DNA of 64,000 nucleotides from the NCBI GenBank assembly GCA_963784645.1, contig CAWARY010000005.1, positions 620,001 through 684,000 on the forward strand, given 5' to 3'. The notes beneath the pieces were generated by a model. It did not search any database. It was not told the origin of the DNA and was given only the letters and a program-made list of their open reading frames with translations. The translations under genes were made by a program, and so were the position numbers. Source of the stretch: JBBRVW01 sp963784645 (lineage in GTDB: Bacteria; Actinomycetota; Actinomycetes; JACCUZ01). Shown in pieces: positions 18,126-27,431 of the stretch. Positions within the stretch are counted from its first letter, which is position 1. Each line of letters opens with the position of its first letter.

Positions 18126-18442
18126 GCCACCTGACGACGCACGTGCTCGACACGGTCACCGGCCTGCCGGCGGCCGGGATCCGGGTCGTGCTCGCGGGCG
18201 ACGGGGTGCGCGCCGAGGGCGTCACCGACTCCGACGGCCGGCTGCGCGACCTCGGGCCCGACCGGCTGGCACCCGGCACGTACCGCCTGACGTTCGCGAC
18301 CGGGGAGTGGTTCGCGGAGCACGGGCGCGAGTCGTTCCACCCCGAGGTCGTCGTCACGTTCGCGGTGACTGATCCGGACCGGCACCTGCACGTGCCGCTG
18401 CTGCTGGCGCCGTACTCCTACTCGACCTACCGGGGGAGCTGA
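18122..18442 (+). CDS. uraH: 5-hydroxyisourate hydrolase
   Basis: Transthyretin-related protein that hydrolyses 5-hydroxyisourate to OHCU, the step between urate oxidase and UraD. 106 aa. Landmarks: N-terminal SHLTTHVLDTVTGLPA with active-site histidine, SFHPEVVVTF, and the C-terminal YSYSTYRGS hallmark tetrapeptide. GTG start overlaps the upstream fusion gene stop (GTGA); urate oxidase starts two bases downstream. Complete. Confidence 0.96.
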   Translation: MSHLTTHVLDTVTGLPAAGIRVVLAGDGVRAEGVTDSDGRLRDLGPDRLAPGTYRLTFATGEWFAEHGRESFHPEVVVTFAVTDPDRHLHVPLLLAPYSYSTYRGS

Positions 18443-18443
18443 C

Positions 18444-19349
18444 ATGGCGGTCCGGCTCGGTGACAACCGCTACGGCAAGGCGGAGTCGCGGCTGGTGCGT
18501 GTGGTGCGCGACTCGGCGCGCCACGAGGTGCGGGACCTCACGGTCTCGTCGTCGCTGCGCGGCGACTTCGCGGCGGCGCACCTCGACGGCGACCAGTCGC
18601 AGGTGCTGCCCACCGACACCCAGAAGAACACCGTCTACGCCTTCGCGAAGAAGCACGGTGTCGGCACCGTCGAGGAGTTCGCGCTGCAGCTGGCCTGGCA
18701 CTTCGTCGACGACGTCGGGCCGGTCACGTCCGCCCAGGTGCGGGTCGAGGAGACGCGGTGGGACCGCGCCGTGGTCGACGGCCGGCCGCACGACCACACG
18801 TTCGTCCGCAGCGGCGCCGAGACCCGCACCGCGGTGGTGACGGCGTACGAGCCCTCGGGTGGCAGTGCGCACGTGCTGTCCGGGCTGACCGGTCTCGTGC
18901 TGCTGAAGTCGACCGGCTCGGAGTTCAAGGACTTCCTCGTCGACGACCTCACGACGCTGCCGCCCACCGACGACCGGGTGCTCGCCACCTCCCTGACAGC
19001 CCGCTGGCGCTGGTCGGCCGTCCCCACGGACGGCTACGACGCGGCGTACGACGAGGTTCGGGCGCTGCTCGTGTCGCGGTTCGGCTCGCTGCACAGCCTC
19101 GCGCTGCAGCAGTCGATGTGGGAGATGGGCCGCACCGTGCTCGATGCCCGCGCCGACATCGCCGAGCTGCGGATGTCGGCACCGAACAAGCACCACTACC
19201 TGGTCGATCTGGCGCCGTTCGGCCTGGACAACCCGGGCGAGGTGTTCGTCGCGGGCGACCGCCCGTACGGCCTCATCGAGGTGGTGGTCGAGCGGGACGA
19301 CGAGCGGCCCGCCCCCGACGCCTGGCGCGACCTCCCCGGCTTCCTCTGA
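18444..19349 (+). CDS. pucL: Urate oxidase (uricase)
   Basis: Cofactor-free oxidation of urate to 5-hydroxyisourate. 301 aa, a single-function uricase made of two T-fold halves. Signatures: RYGKAESRLVRVVR at the N-terminus, PTDTQKNTVYAFAKKHG holding the catalytic Thr/Lys region, STGSEFKDFLVDDLTTL, and ELRMSAPNKHHYLVDL. Starts with ATG just after uraH. Last gene of the purine cluster; a strong hairpin follows. The PucL-type OHCU domain of Bacillus is absent here because UraD is carried by the DUF6986 fusion. Confidence 0.97.
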   Translation: MAVRLGDNRYGKAESRLVRVVRDSARHEVRDLTVSSSLRGDFAAAHLDGDQSQVLPTDTQKNTVYAFAKKHGVGTVEEFALQLAWHFVDDVGPVTSAQVRVEETRWDRAVVDGRPHDHTFVRSGAETRTAVVTAYEPSGGSAHVLSGLTGLVLLKSTGSEFKDFLVDDLTTLPPTDDRVLATSLTARWRWSAVPTDGYDAAYDEVRALLVSRFGSLHSLALQQSMWEMGRTVLDARADIAELRMSAPNKHHYLVDLAPFGLDNPGEVFVAGDRPYGLIEVVVERDDERPAPDAWRDLPGFL

Positions 19350-19367
19350 CCCCACCATCCCGCGAGT

Positions 19368-19409
19368 TGTCAGCCGCAGGGCGCCGTATCCGGCGGCCTG
19401 CGGCTGACA
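19368..19409. terminator. Bidirectional hairpin terminator between urate oxidase and the FAD oxidase
   Basis: Arms TGTCAGCCGCAGG (19368-19380) and CCTGCGGCTGACA (19397-19409) pair perfectly. They continue, after one G/G mismatch, into CGCCG/CGGCG closing a TATC loop, giving an 18-pair stem. The two flanking genes converge here. There is no long T-run, usual for GC-rich Actinomycetota. Confidence 0.8.
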
Positions 19410-19422
19410 CTGGCGGGGCGGG

Positions 19423-20832
19423 TCAGCGCTGGGCGGGGAGCGAGATGACCTCGGACGGGACCGCGTGGTTGGACACGAAGGTGCCGGCCGGGTCGACCGC
19501 CGCGCGCACGGCCTGTAGCCGGGCCCACGACTCGTCGTCGTAGCCGGCGCGGGCGTCCACCGCGTGCTCGACGAAGTTGAGGTACTGGCGGCCGTTGGCC
19601 CACGGCGCCATCGCCGCGACGAGCGCGTCGGCGTCGGCCTGGCCGGCCGCGGCCATCTCCGGGGTCGCCGCGATGGCGACAGCGAAGAGCACGAACTCGC
19701 CGTCGATCATCGGCACCGCACCGGCACCCGGTGCCGGCCGGCCCAGGGCGCCGCCCAGCTGGCGCAGCTCGGCGGCCAGCAGCGACGTCGAGGTGCCGTG
19801 GCCGACCTGGGCGAGGAACGCGTCGACGGCCTCGTCGGTCATCCCGCCGAGCAGGGCGGTGTTGGTGACGCCCGGCGTCGGGCCCTCCGGGTCCATGTGC
19901 AGCCGGATGATCGAGGCGGAGGGGACCCGGGCGAAGGTGTCCATCTCCGGCTCGAGTGCCCGGAGGTCGGCCAGGATCTCCACGGCGCTGTCGTCGTCGG
20001 CGAGCACGGCACCGTCGATCATGACGAGCTGGCGGCCGCGCACCGGCGCCGGGATCTCCTCGAAGGGCGGCAGCTGCAGGATGCGGAACGACGTCGTGAC
20101 GCTGTCCGGCGCGCCGGCCGTCCACCGGGTCCAGGCGCGTAGCACCCTGTCGGCCTGGGAGCGGTCCCAGACGAGCATGCCGGCGTAGACCGTGTCGACC
20201 GGGAACAGCCGGAACTCCAGGGCGGTGACGACGCCGAAGTTGCCGCCGCCGCCGCGGAGCGCCCAGAACAGGTCGGGCTCGTCCTCGGCGGTGGCGCGCA
20301 CCAGGTGGGCACCCTCAGCACCCGTGGTGACGATCTCGACGGCGGTGAGGCTGTTCGTGGCCAGGCCCAGCTCGCGGGCGTACCAGCCCATGCCGCCGCC
20401 CAGCGAGTAGCCCGCGACGCCCACGTCGGGGGAGGAGCCGTGCAGGGCGGCCAGCCCGTGCGGTGCCACCGCCTCGACGACGTCGATCCACAGGGCGCCG
20501 GCGCCGGCCCGGGCCGTGCGCCCTTCGGCGTCGACGGAGACCTCGCGCATCGCCGAGGTACGCACCAGCACGGTGCCTGCGAGGTCGCCGAGCGGCCCGG
20601 CGTTGTGGCCGGTGCCCTGCGCGGCGACGCGCAGGCCGGCCGCGGCCGCGGCCTGGACGATCTCGAGCACTTCGGCGGCGTCGGCGGGGTACGCGACGGC
20701 GGCCGGGCGCTGGTCGACGGCGACGTTCCACGGCATCCGCGCCGCGTCGTACCCGGGGTCGCCAGGGAGGTGGACGGCGCCGCCGCACAGGTGGCGGAGG
20801 TCCTCGACGGTGATGGTGGGCTGGGCGGTCAC
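19423..20832 (-). CDS. FAD-linked oxidase, berberine-bridge-enzyme-like
   Basis: 469 aa PCMH-type flavoprotein. GTGHNAGPLGD near residue 76 has the histidine that binds FAD covalently in this family. SLGGGMGWYARELGL and WALRGGGGNFGVV are classic 6-hydroxynicotine-oxidase/BBE motifs. The C-terminus has a BBE-type QYLNF segment. Start GTG at 20832 is preceded by GAGGAG; an upstream open frame lacks homology-like sequence. Same strand as, and 139 bases downstream of, the large BTAD-LuxR regulator, which may control it. Substrate unknown; not part of the purine pathway as far as can be seen. Confidence 0.88.
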   Translation of the reverse strand: MTAQPTITVEDLRHLCGGAVHLPGDPGYDAARMPWNVAVDQRPAAVAYPADAAEVLEIVQAAAAAGLRVAAQGTGHNAGPLGDLAGTVLVRTSAMREVSVDAEGRTARAGAGALWIDVVEAVAPHGLAALHGSSPDVGVAGYSLGGGMGWYARELGLATNSLTAVEIVTTGAEGAHLVRATAEDEPDLFWALRGGGGNFGVVTALEFRLFPVDTVYAGMLVWDRSQADRVLRAWTRWTAGAPDSVTTSFRILQLPPFEEIPAPVRGRQLVMIDGAVLADDDSAVEILADLRALEPEMDTFARVPSASIIRLHMDPEGPTPGVTNTALLGGMTDEAVDAFLAQVGHGTSTSLLAAELRQLGGALGRPAPGAGAVPMIDGEFVLFAVAIAATPEMAAAGQADADALVAAMAPWANGRQYLNFVEHAVDARAGYDDESWARLQAVRAAVDPAGTFVSNHAVPSEVISLPAQR

Positions 20833-20971
20833 GCTGGCTCCTCGGGTGCGGTCTCTGCTCTCGACGGGAGCAGACTGCGGGACGGCACTTGAGGTGACCT
20901 TGCGGCCCACTTGGAGCGGCATCGCCGGAGCGTGAGGAGCGTCGCGAGCCTGCGGACGGCGGCTGCCGCGG

Positions 20972-23900
20972 TCAGACGCGCTGCAGGGCGGCCACGAGCT
21001 CGGCGTCGTCGGCCGTACCGAGCCGCTCGCGGAGCTCGGCCATGGTGCGTTCCACCACGGCCGGGGTGAGGAACAGCTCCTGGGCCACGGCGGTGGGGCC
21101 GGCGCCGGCCGCGGTCAGCTCGACCACCCGTCGCTCGGTCGCCGTCAGCGCCACCACGGCGGCGTACTCGGGCGGTGCCGGCCGCCCGAGAGTCACCAGC
21201 TCGGTGGCGCAGCGGGCGTAGAGGCCTGGCGACCCGCAGGCTGCGGCACGGTCCAGCGCCGCGCGGAGCAGCCGCTCGCGCTGCTCGGCGTCGTCGGTGA
21301 CCCGTGCCAGCGCCAGCTCGGCGCAGGCCAGCTCGAACTGCGCCACCGACGGCAGCAGCAGGTCGTACGCCTCGCGCAGCAGGTGGGCGGCGTCCGGACC
21401 CCCCAGCTCCCCGGCAACCCGCAGCGTGCGGCCGAGCACCGAGGGGGCGCCCCACTCCCGGGCCAGGGCGACCTCCTCGGCCATCAGGGCGCGCGCCTCG
21501 TCGTGGCGCCCGAGCGCGGCCAGCACCGGGGCCTGGTAGGTGCGCCAGGGGCGCCAGACGGGGTTGACCACGGTCGTCTGCAGCTCGGCGGTACGCCGCA
21601 GCCGCACGAGCGCCTCCTCGTGGTGGCCCTCGGCGGCGTACAGCCGGGCGAGGTTCTCCTCGAACAGGCGGGCGCCGTCGCCGATCCGCGACTGGTCGAT
21701 CACCGAGTCGACGAACGTCCGCGCCTCGACCAGCTCGCCGGTCTCGAGCAGGATCCCGATGATGAAGGCCTGGCCGTAGGGCACGCCGACGGACGGCGCG
21801 CCCCAGAGCTCGCTCTGCTCGTTGGACGTGCGGATCGACTGCAGTGCCTCGCGCAACCGGCCGCGGTGCCACAGCATGTGCCCGCGCCACAGGTGGACGG
21901 ACAGCGCCGAGAACAGCGAGCCGCGAGCGAAGGCGTCGTGCAGCGTGCGGTCCCAGAAGTCGCCGGTCTCGACCTCGCTCATCTCCTGGACGAACGTCGC
22001 CACGACCCAGAGCAGACCCGTGTCGGTCCGCTGGAGGTCGCCGGCGAGGGCGAACTCCGCCAGCCGGATGCAGCGCTCGCGGTCGCCGTTCGCGATCAGC
22101 GTCTCCCAGGCGAGCGTCGCCGCCAGCATCCGGGCGCCGACGCCCTCGCCGACCACCTCGGGGGCTCCGGTCTGCCAGTCGGCCGCCGGCAGGCCGTGCA
22201 TGTAGCCGCCGATCCGTCCGAGGGCGAGCAGGCCCTGCCGGGCGTCCTCCTGACCGGACGGAAGCGCGTCGCGGGCCGCCCGGGCGAACGTCGTCGCCTC
22301 CCCGGGGTCGCCGGCGAACACCAGCGTCCGGGCGAGCATGATCGCCACCTCGGCGCGGACGTCCTCGTCGGTGACCTCGCGGTACGCCGCGCGCAGGTGC
22401 TGCACTGCTGCCGGTCCGTCGGTGAGCGTGCCGAGGCGGCCGAGCTCGACGAGGATCGTCGGCCGGACGTCGTCGCCCGCCGGCTCGGCCAGCGCTCGCT
22501 CGAGCTGGCGGCGGGCCGCGTCGGCCGCGCCACGCTCGGCGGCGGTCGCCGCGGCGGCGCGCAGCACGGAGACCGCGTCGGCCGACCCGCGCCGAGGAGC
22601 CAGCATGAGGTGCGCCGCCACCTGCTCGGACGCGGCACCGTGCCGCCGGAGCTCGACGGCCGCGCGCTCGTGGAAGAGCTCCCGCTCTCCGCTGGACAGC
22701 ACCCCGTACACGGCTTCGCCCACGAGCGGGTGCACGAACCCGAGCGGCGACTGGCTGCGCACGACCTCGGCCCGGGCGAGGGCGGCGATGGCGCGTGCGG
22801 TCGTGGCCTCGTCGTACCGTGCCAGCCCCGCGACCGCCGGCAGCGACGCCCCGTCGCCGAGGACGGCGAGCGCGCGGGCCACGTCCATGCACTCCGCCGG
22901 CAGTCGTCCGAGCCGCATGAGCACCATGCTCGAGACCGCGCGGGAGCCGATCGCGTTGACCGTGTCCGCGTGCGACGCGTCCGGGCGGACGCCTTCGACC
23001 TCGAGGGCGCGCAGCAGCTGCCGGAGCAGGAGCGGGTTGCCGCCGGTCGTCCGGTGGCAGGCCGCGACGAACGCGGGGTGCGCCTGGTCGCCGAGCCGCC
23101 GGCGGACCAGCTCGGCGGTGCCGTCGGCGCCGAGCGGGCCGGGCAGCACCGACACCGTGGCGTGGTCCTGCGCCAGCTCGGCGAGCAGCGCCTCGTCGTC
23201 GTGGGGCTCACCGGTGCGAAGGGTGGCGACCACGAGCACGCGCAGTCCGTCCAGCCGCTTGAGCAGGAACGCGAGGGCGCGGACCGAGCCGGTGTCGCAC
23301 CACTGCACGTCGTCGACGGCGAGCACCACCGGCTGCTGCTCGGCCAGGTTGACCGTCAGCCAGTAGAGCCCGTGCAGGACGGCGAAGGACCCGTCGGCGC
23401 GGTCGGTCGGATCGGCCGACACCTCGCCGAACACCGAGGCCGCCGAGGCGGCGGCACCCTGGAGCAGGTCGGTGCGCCGGCCGGCGTCGGCGAGCGTGCC
23501 CTCGAAGAGCTGCCGGACGGCGCCGAAGCCGAACTCCCGCTCCAGCTGGCTGCCGCGGGCGGACAGGACGAGCGCGCCGTGCTCGGCGGCCAGGCGGCGC
23601 ACCTCCTGGAGGAGTCGGCTCTTCCCGATCCCGGCGGGGCCCTGCACCAGCGCCAGCCGGCCCTGCCCGTCGAGGGCTTCGGAGAGGGCGCCGCGGAGCA
23701 CCAGCAGCTCGTGGTCGCGCTCGACCAGGTCCTCCGCAGCCGGCGACGGGGGACCGGGCGGGGCCGGGTCGGCCGTCACGGCCCGCGGCCGGGCCGGCGC
23801 GTCCAGCGCCGGGGACTGCGCCAGCACCTCGGCCTCCAGCGCGCGCAGTGCGGGGCCGGGGTCGACGCCGAGCTCGTCGGCCAGCGTGGCGCGGGCGCGG

Positions 23901-24628
23901 CGCAGGGCGGCCAGCGCGTCGGCCTGGCGGTGCGCCCGGTAGAGAGCGAGCACCAACAGCCGCCAGCGCTCCTCGCGCATCGGGTCCTCGGCGACCAGTC
24001 CTTCGATCTCGGGCACCAGCACCGCGGACTCACCCTGCCCGAGCCGGGCCTCGAGCAGCTGCTCCCGCGCCACGGCGCGGAGGCCGCTGAGCCGCGCCAC
24101 CTCGGCGTCGGCCCACGGCTCGCCGGCGTGGTCGGCGTAGGCCGGTCCGCGCCAGAGCCCCAGCGCCTCCTCCAGCAGCACCTGTGCGGTCGCCGGGTCC
24201 GGGTCCAGCAGCTGGCCGGCCTGGCGCAGCAGCCGCTCGAAGCGCCACGCGTCGACCGCGTCGTCGTCGACCCGCAGCGCGTAGCCCGGGCCCTGCCGGG
24301 CGAGGACGCTCTGCCGGTCGCGCGGCCCGCGGTCGGGCTCCATCCGCTTGCGCAGGTGGGAGACGTAGGCCTGCAGGGCGCTGGTCGCGCTCGGGGGGGT
24401 GGCGTCGCCCCACAGCGCGTCGATCAGCCGGTCGGCAGGGAGGACGTCGCCGCGGGCGAGCACCAGCAGCGCGAGAACGGCGCGCTGCCGCGGGCCGCCG
24501 AGCTCGAGGGTCGCTCCCTCGCGGGTCGCGACGAGCTGCCCGAGGACGCCGATGCGCAGCACCGCATCGACCGGCTCGGCGTCGGAGCGCGCTGACGGGA
24601 CCCGGGCCCGATCCGACCGCACCGACAT
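20972..24628 (-). CDS. Large BTAD / AAA-ATPase / LuxR transcriptional regulator
   Basis: 1218 aa. Order: N-terminal winged-helix DNA-binding domain (about 25-110, LGGPRQRAVLALLVLARGDV), BTAD domain (about 115-265), AAA ATPase with Walker A GPAGIGKSRLLQE near 330 and Walker B VVLAVDDVQWCD, a long TPR-like helical region, and a C-terminal LuxR helix-turn-helix (LTATERRVVELTA...VVERTMAELRERLG) near 1160-1215. Having both an N-terminal SARP-type and a C-terminal LuxR-type DNA-binding domain marks a signal-integrating regulator. ATG at 24628 has GGTGGAG upstream. Divergent from the damaged yaaA; the adjacent FAD oxidase is the obvious candidate target. Confidence 0.9.
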   Translation of the reverse strand: MSVRSDRARVPSARSDAEPVDAVLRIGVLGQLVATREGATLELGGPRQRAVLALLVLARGDVLPADRLIDALWGDATPPSATSALQAYVSHLRKRMEPDRGPRDRQSVLARQGPGYALRVDDDAVDAWRFERLLRQAGQLLDPDPATAQVLLEEALGLWRGPAYADHAGEPWADAEVARLSGLRAVAREQLLEARLGQGESAVLVPEIEGLVAEDPMREERWRLLVLALYRAHRQADALAALRRARATLADELGVDPGPALRALEAEVLAQSPALDAPARPRAVTADPAPPGPPSPAAEDLVERDHELLVLRGALSEALDGQGRLALVQGPAGIGKSRLLQEVRRLAAEHGALVLSARGSQLEREFGFGAVRQLFEGTLADAGRRTDLLQGAAASAASVFGEVSADPTDRADGSFAVLHGLYWLTVNLAEQQPVVLAVDDVQWCDTGSVRALAFLLKRLDGLRVLVVATLRTGEPHDDEALLAELAQDHATVSVLPGPLGADGTAELVRRRLGDQAHPAFVAACHRTTGGNPLLLRQLLRALEVEGVRPDASHADTVNAIGSRAVSSMVLMRLGRLPAECMDVARALAVLGDGASLPAVAGLARYDEATTARAIAALARAEVVRSQSPLGFVHPLVGEAVYGVLSSGERELFHERAAVELRRHGAASEQVAAHLMLAPRRGSADAVSVLRAAAATAAERGAADAARRQLERALAEPAGDDVRPTILVELGRLGTLTDGPAAVQHLRAAYREVTDEDVRAEVAIMLARTLVFAGDPGEATTFARAARDALPSGQEDARQGLLALGRIGGYMHGLPAADWQTGAPEVVGEGVGARMLAATLAWETLIANGDRERCIRLAEFALAGDLQRTDTGLLWVVATFVQEMSEVETGDFWDRTLHDAFARGSLFSALSVHLWRGHMLWHRGRLREALQSIRTSNEQSELWGAPSVGVPYGQAFIIGILLETGELVEARTFVDSVIDQSRIGDGARLFEENLARLYAAEGHHEEALVRLRRTAELQTTVVNPVWRPWRTYQAPVLAALGRHDEARALMAEEVALAREWGAPSVLGRTLRVAGELGGPDAAHLLREAYDLLLPSVAQFELACAELALARVTDDAEQRERLLRAALDRAAACGSPGLYARCATELVTLGRPAPPEYAAVVALTATERRVVELTAAGAGPTAVAQELFLTPAVVERTMAELRERLGTADDAELVAALQRV

Positions 24629-24750
24629 GCACTCCACCCGACGTCCGTTCGATTCGAGCCGCAGCCTAGGTGGCGCGGGCGCGCCGGGACAGGAGGAATG
24701 TGGATCCCGCCCGCTGGGCGAGCGGGTGCCGGCGGGTAGCGTCGCCCGCC

Positions 24751-25540
24751 GTGCTCGTGCTGCTGCCGCCGTCGGAGGGGAAGCTCGCCGGCGGCGACGG
24801 CCCACCCGTGGGCCGCCGGCCGGTGCTCAGCACGGCGGCCCTGGCGCCGACCAGGTCGGCCCTGCTCGCCGCGCTCCGGCGCTCGGCGCGCACCGAACCG
24901 CGCCGCCCTGGCCCACGGGCTGCGGCTGCCCGCCTCGTCGGCGGTGCTGTCGCTGCGGGCCACCCTGGCCGCGGGCTCGGCGCCGACCCGGCCGGCGCTC
25001 GACCGCTACACCGGGGTGGTCTACCAGGCGCTGGGTGCCTCGACCCTGTCACCGGGCGCCCGGCACCGGGCCGACGGGTCGGTGCTGGTGATGAGCGGGC
25101 TGTGGGGCGTCGTCCGGGGCGGCGACCTGGTGCCGGACTACCGCGTGCCGGCGTCCGGCACGGTGCCCGGTCACGGGGGCGTCACCGCGCACTGGCGCCG
25201 ACCGCTCGCGGCGGCGATGCCGGATGTGGTGGGTGACCAGCCCGTCCTGGACCTGCGGTCCACCGACTACCAGGGCATGTGGCGGCCCGGTCCCGCGCTG
25301 CGCGACCAGGTGCTCGCCGTCCGCGTCCTGGCCCGCCGCCCCTCCGGGCAGGTCGGCCCGGTCAGCTATCACGCGAAGTGGGTGAAGGGCCTCGTGGTGC
25401 GGCACGTCATGTCGTCCCGCCGGGGGTACGCCGACCCGCTGGACGCGGTGGCCGACGCGGCCGCGGCGCTCGGCCTGGAGCTCGTCGACACGTCGACCGC
25501 CACCGAGCGCTCGGTCGACCTGGTCGGCGCGTACGGCTGA
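24751..25540 (+). pseudogene. yaaA: YaaA-family (DUF328) peroxide stress protein, frameshifted
   Basis: The N-terminus starts at GTG 24751 with the family's LLPPSEGKL motif, then leaves the reading frame near 24,880-24,905. The rest of the family sequence resumes one base forward, running in frame to the TGA at 25540 (ALDRYTGVVYQALG, VMSGLWGVV, SYHAKWVKGLVVRHVM). Joining the frames gives about 262 residues, normal for YaaA, so a single extra base (or two lost) explains it. YaaA limits free iron and DNA damage during peroxide stress. It may be a real mutation or a sequencing error; the downstream half is well conserved in pattern. Confidence 0.8.
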
Positions 25541-25642
25541 GGCCGGGCCGCGGCAGGACCCGGCCTCGACCGCCCTCGGACGGGTCAGGCGGGCACGGCT
25601 TGCGACAGCGCCGACCACCCGCCTCGTCGTACGCTCGCGGAC

Positions 25643-26650
25643 GTGAGCAACGACCTGCCCTCAGCGGCCTGGTCGCGCGACGAGCGGCGGCCTGCCGGGA
25701 CCGAGGTGCCCGCGCTCCCGCGTCCGCGCGACCCCGGCCCGAGGGTGGTCGCGCCTCGAGTGGTGCCGCTGGGTGGTCCGCGCGCGATGCTGGTCCGCCG
25801 GACGTTGCCGCACCGCGAGCTTCGCACGGTCGGTGCGTGGTGCTTCCTCGACGACTACGGCCCCCACGACGTGACCGGCACCGCCGGCATGCAGGTGCCA
25901 CCGCACCCGCACACCGGGTTGCAGACGGTGACCTGGCTGCTCGACGGCGAGGTGCGTCACCAGGACAGTCTCGGCAGCGAGGCCCTCGTCCGGCCGGGCG
26001 AGCTCAACCTGATGACCGCCGGCCGCGGGATCAGCCACGCCGAGACGTCGCCGACCGGTGCTACCGGGCCGCTCCGCGGCCTGCAGCTCTGGGTGGCGCT
26101 CCCCACGCCGGACCGCGACGTGGCGCCCACCTTCGCTCACCACGCAGACCTGCCGCGGTTCGCCGCCGACGGGCTGGACGTCACCGTGGTGCTCGGGTCG
26201 CTGGCCGGTCACACGTCGCCGGCCCGCGCGTACACGCCGATCGTGGGCGCCGAGATCCGGCTCGCGGCCGGGGCGCGCGGCGAGCTGCCGCTGGCCGCCG
26301 GGTTCGAGCACGCGGTGCTCGCCCTCGAGGACGTCCTGCTGGCCGGTGAGCCGTTGCCCGCGGGGTCGCTGGCCTACCTCCCGCCCGGGAGCCGCCGGCT
26401 GCACCTGACCGCGCGGGACCGGGCCGGGCGGGTGTTCCTGCTCGGTGGCGAGCCGTTCGCCGAGGAGCTGCTCATGTGGTGGAACTTCGTGGCCCGCAGC
26501 CACGACGAGGTGGTCGAGGCCCGCGAGGAGTGGATGGCCGCGGTCGACGGCGCGGCGACCCGCTTCGGCCAGGTGCCGGCCTACGGCGGTCCGTCGCTGC
26601 CCGCGCCGGCGCTGCCCACCAGCCGGTTGCGCCCCCGCGCTCGCGGCTGA
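25643..26650 (+). CDS. Pirin family protein
   Basis: 335 aa bicupin. The pirin metal ligands are visible as H88 and H90 in PPHPHTGLQTVTW, with H132 and E134 in GRGISHAETSP. LWVALPTPDR and a C-terminal pirin domain (residues about 215-320, ending in EELLMWWNFVARSHDEV) complete the fold. Some pirins are quercetinases, others regulators; function cannot be fixed. GTG start at 25643. It lies downstream of yaaA on the same strand with about 100 bases between. Confidence 0.92.
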   Translation: MSNDLPSAAWSRDERRPAGTEVPALPRPRDPGPRVVAPRVVPLGGPRAMLVRRTLPHRELRTVGAWCFLDDYGPHDVTGTAGMQVPPHPHTGLQTVTWLLDGEVRHQDSLGSEALVRPGELNLMTAGRGISHAETSPTGATGPLRGLQLWVALPTPDRDVAPTFAHHADLPRFAADGLDVTVVLGSLAGHTSPARAYTPIVGAEIRLAAGARGELPLAAGFEHAVLALEDVLLAGEPLPAGSLAYLPPGSRRLHLTARDRAGRVFLLGGEPFAEELLMWWNFVARSHDEVVEAREEWMAAVDGAATRFGQVPAYGGPSLPAPALPTSRLRPRARG

Positions 26651-26720
26651 CGCCCCGCGACCGCGACCTGAGCCGCGCGCGGGCGGGTCAGGCGCCGAGG
26701 AACGAGGTCTGCGGTGCCGG

Positions 26721-27353
26721 TCAGGGCAGCGTGCGCATGGCGGCGGCGACGTCGTGCGAACCCGCGCCCGGCTCGGCGTCCAGACCGAGCAGGACGCCCT
26801 CCTGGTCGGCCTCCGGACGGTTCTGGCTGAGCTTCCACTTCGCCTCGACCCGGCTGACCACCACTTCGATGCCGACGATGGCCCGCAGCTGCCCGGCGAC
26901 GTACGCGGCTGGTGCGTCGTCGACCGACCAGGGGTGGTCACGGTGGCCCTCGTGCTTCGCGGTGAGGCGCCGCACGAGCGTCTCGACCCACACCGGGTCG
27001 TCGTGCACGACCAGCCGTCCGTAGACGTGGGCCGTCACGTAGTTCCAGGTCGGGACGACCCGGCCGTGCTCGCGCTTGGTGGCGTACCAGGAGGGGGAGA
27101 CGTAGGCGTCCGGCCCGCGCACGATCACCATCGCCTCGCCGACCGCGGGCAGCCGCCACTGCTCGTTGGTGCGCGCGACGTGACCGAGCAGCCGGTCCGG
27201 CCCGCCGTCGGTCGCCTCGTCGAGGACGAACGGCAGCAGGGTCGCGCGCAGCCCCTCGTCGGTGCTCGTGACCAGGTCCGCCGCCCCGTGGTGGCGCAGC
27301 AGGCCGCGCACCGCCTGGTCGTCCGGCGCGGCGAAGTGCTTCGGGACGTACAC
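26721..27353 (-). CDS. paiB: PaiB-family FMN-binding negative transcriptional regulator
   Basis: 210 aa split-barrel flavin-binding protein. Starts MYVPKHFAAPD and contains GHVARTNEQWR, a VIVRGPDAYVSPSWYATK segment, VVPTWNYVTAHVYG and KLSQNRPEADQEGVLLGL, all landmarks of the PaiB/YPR1 family. Named for a B. subtilis repressor of protease and sporulation genes, though biochemical roles vary. GTG start. Convergent with pirin and divergent from the broken acyl-CoA dehydrogenase. Confidence 0.93.
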   Translation of the reverse strand: MYVPKHFAAPDDQAVRGLLRHHGAADLVTSTDEGLRATLLPFVLDEATDGGPDRLLGHVARTNEQWRLPAVGEAMVIVRGPDAYVSPSWYATKREHGRVVPTWNYVTAHVYGRLVVHDDPVWVETLVRRLTAKHEGHRDHPWSVDDAPAAYVAGQLRAIVGIEVVVSRVEAKWKLSQNRPEADQEGVLLGLDAEPGAGSHDVAAAMRTLP

Positions 27354-27431
27354 GCGTCCAGGCTACGGCGGTGCCCGTCGCTGCCGGGCGCCCTGACCAC
27401 GGGCTCGCCGTCCTGCTCCTAGGGTGGCCGG

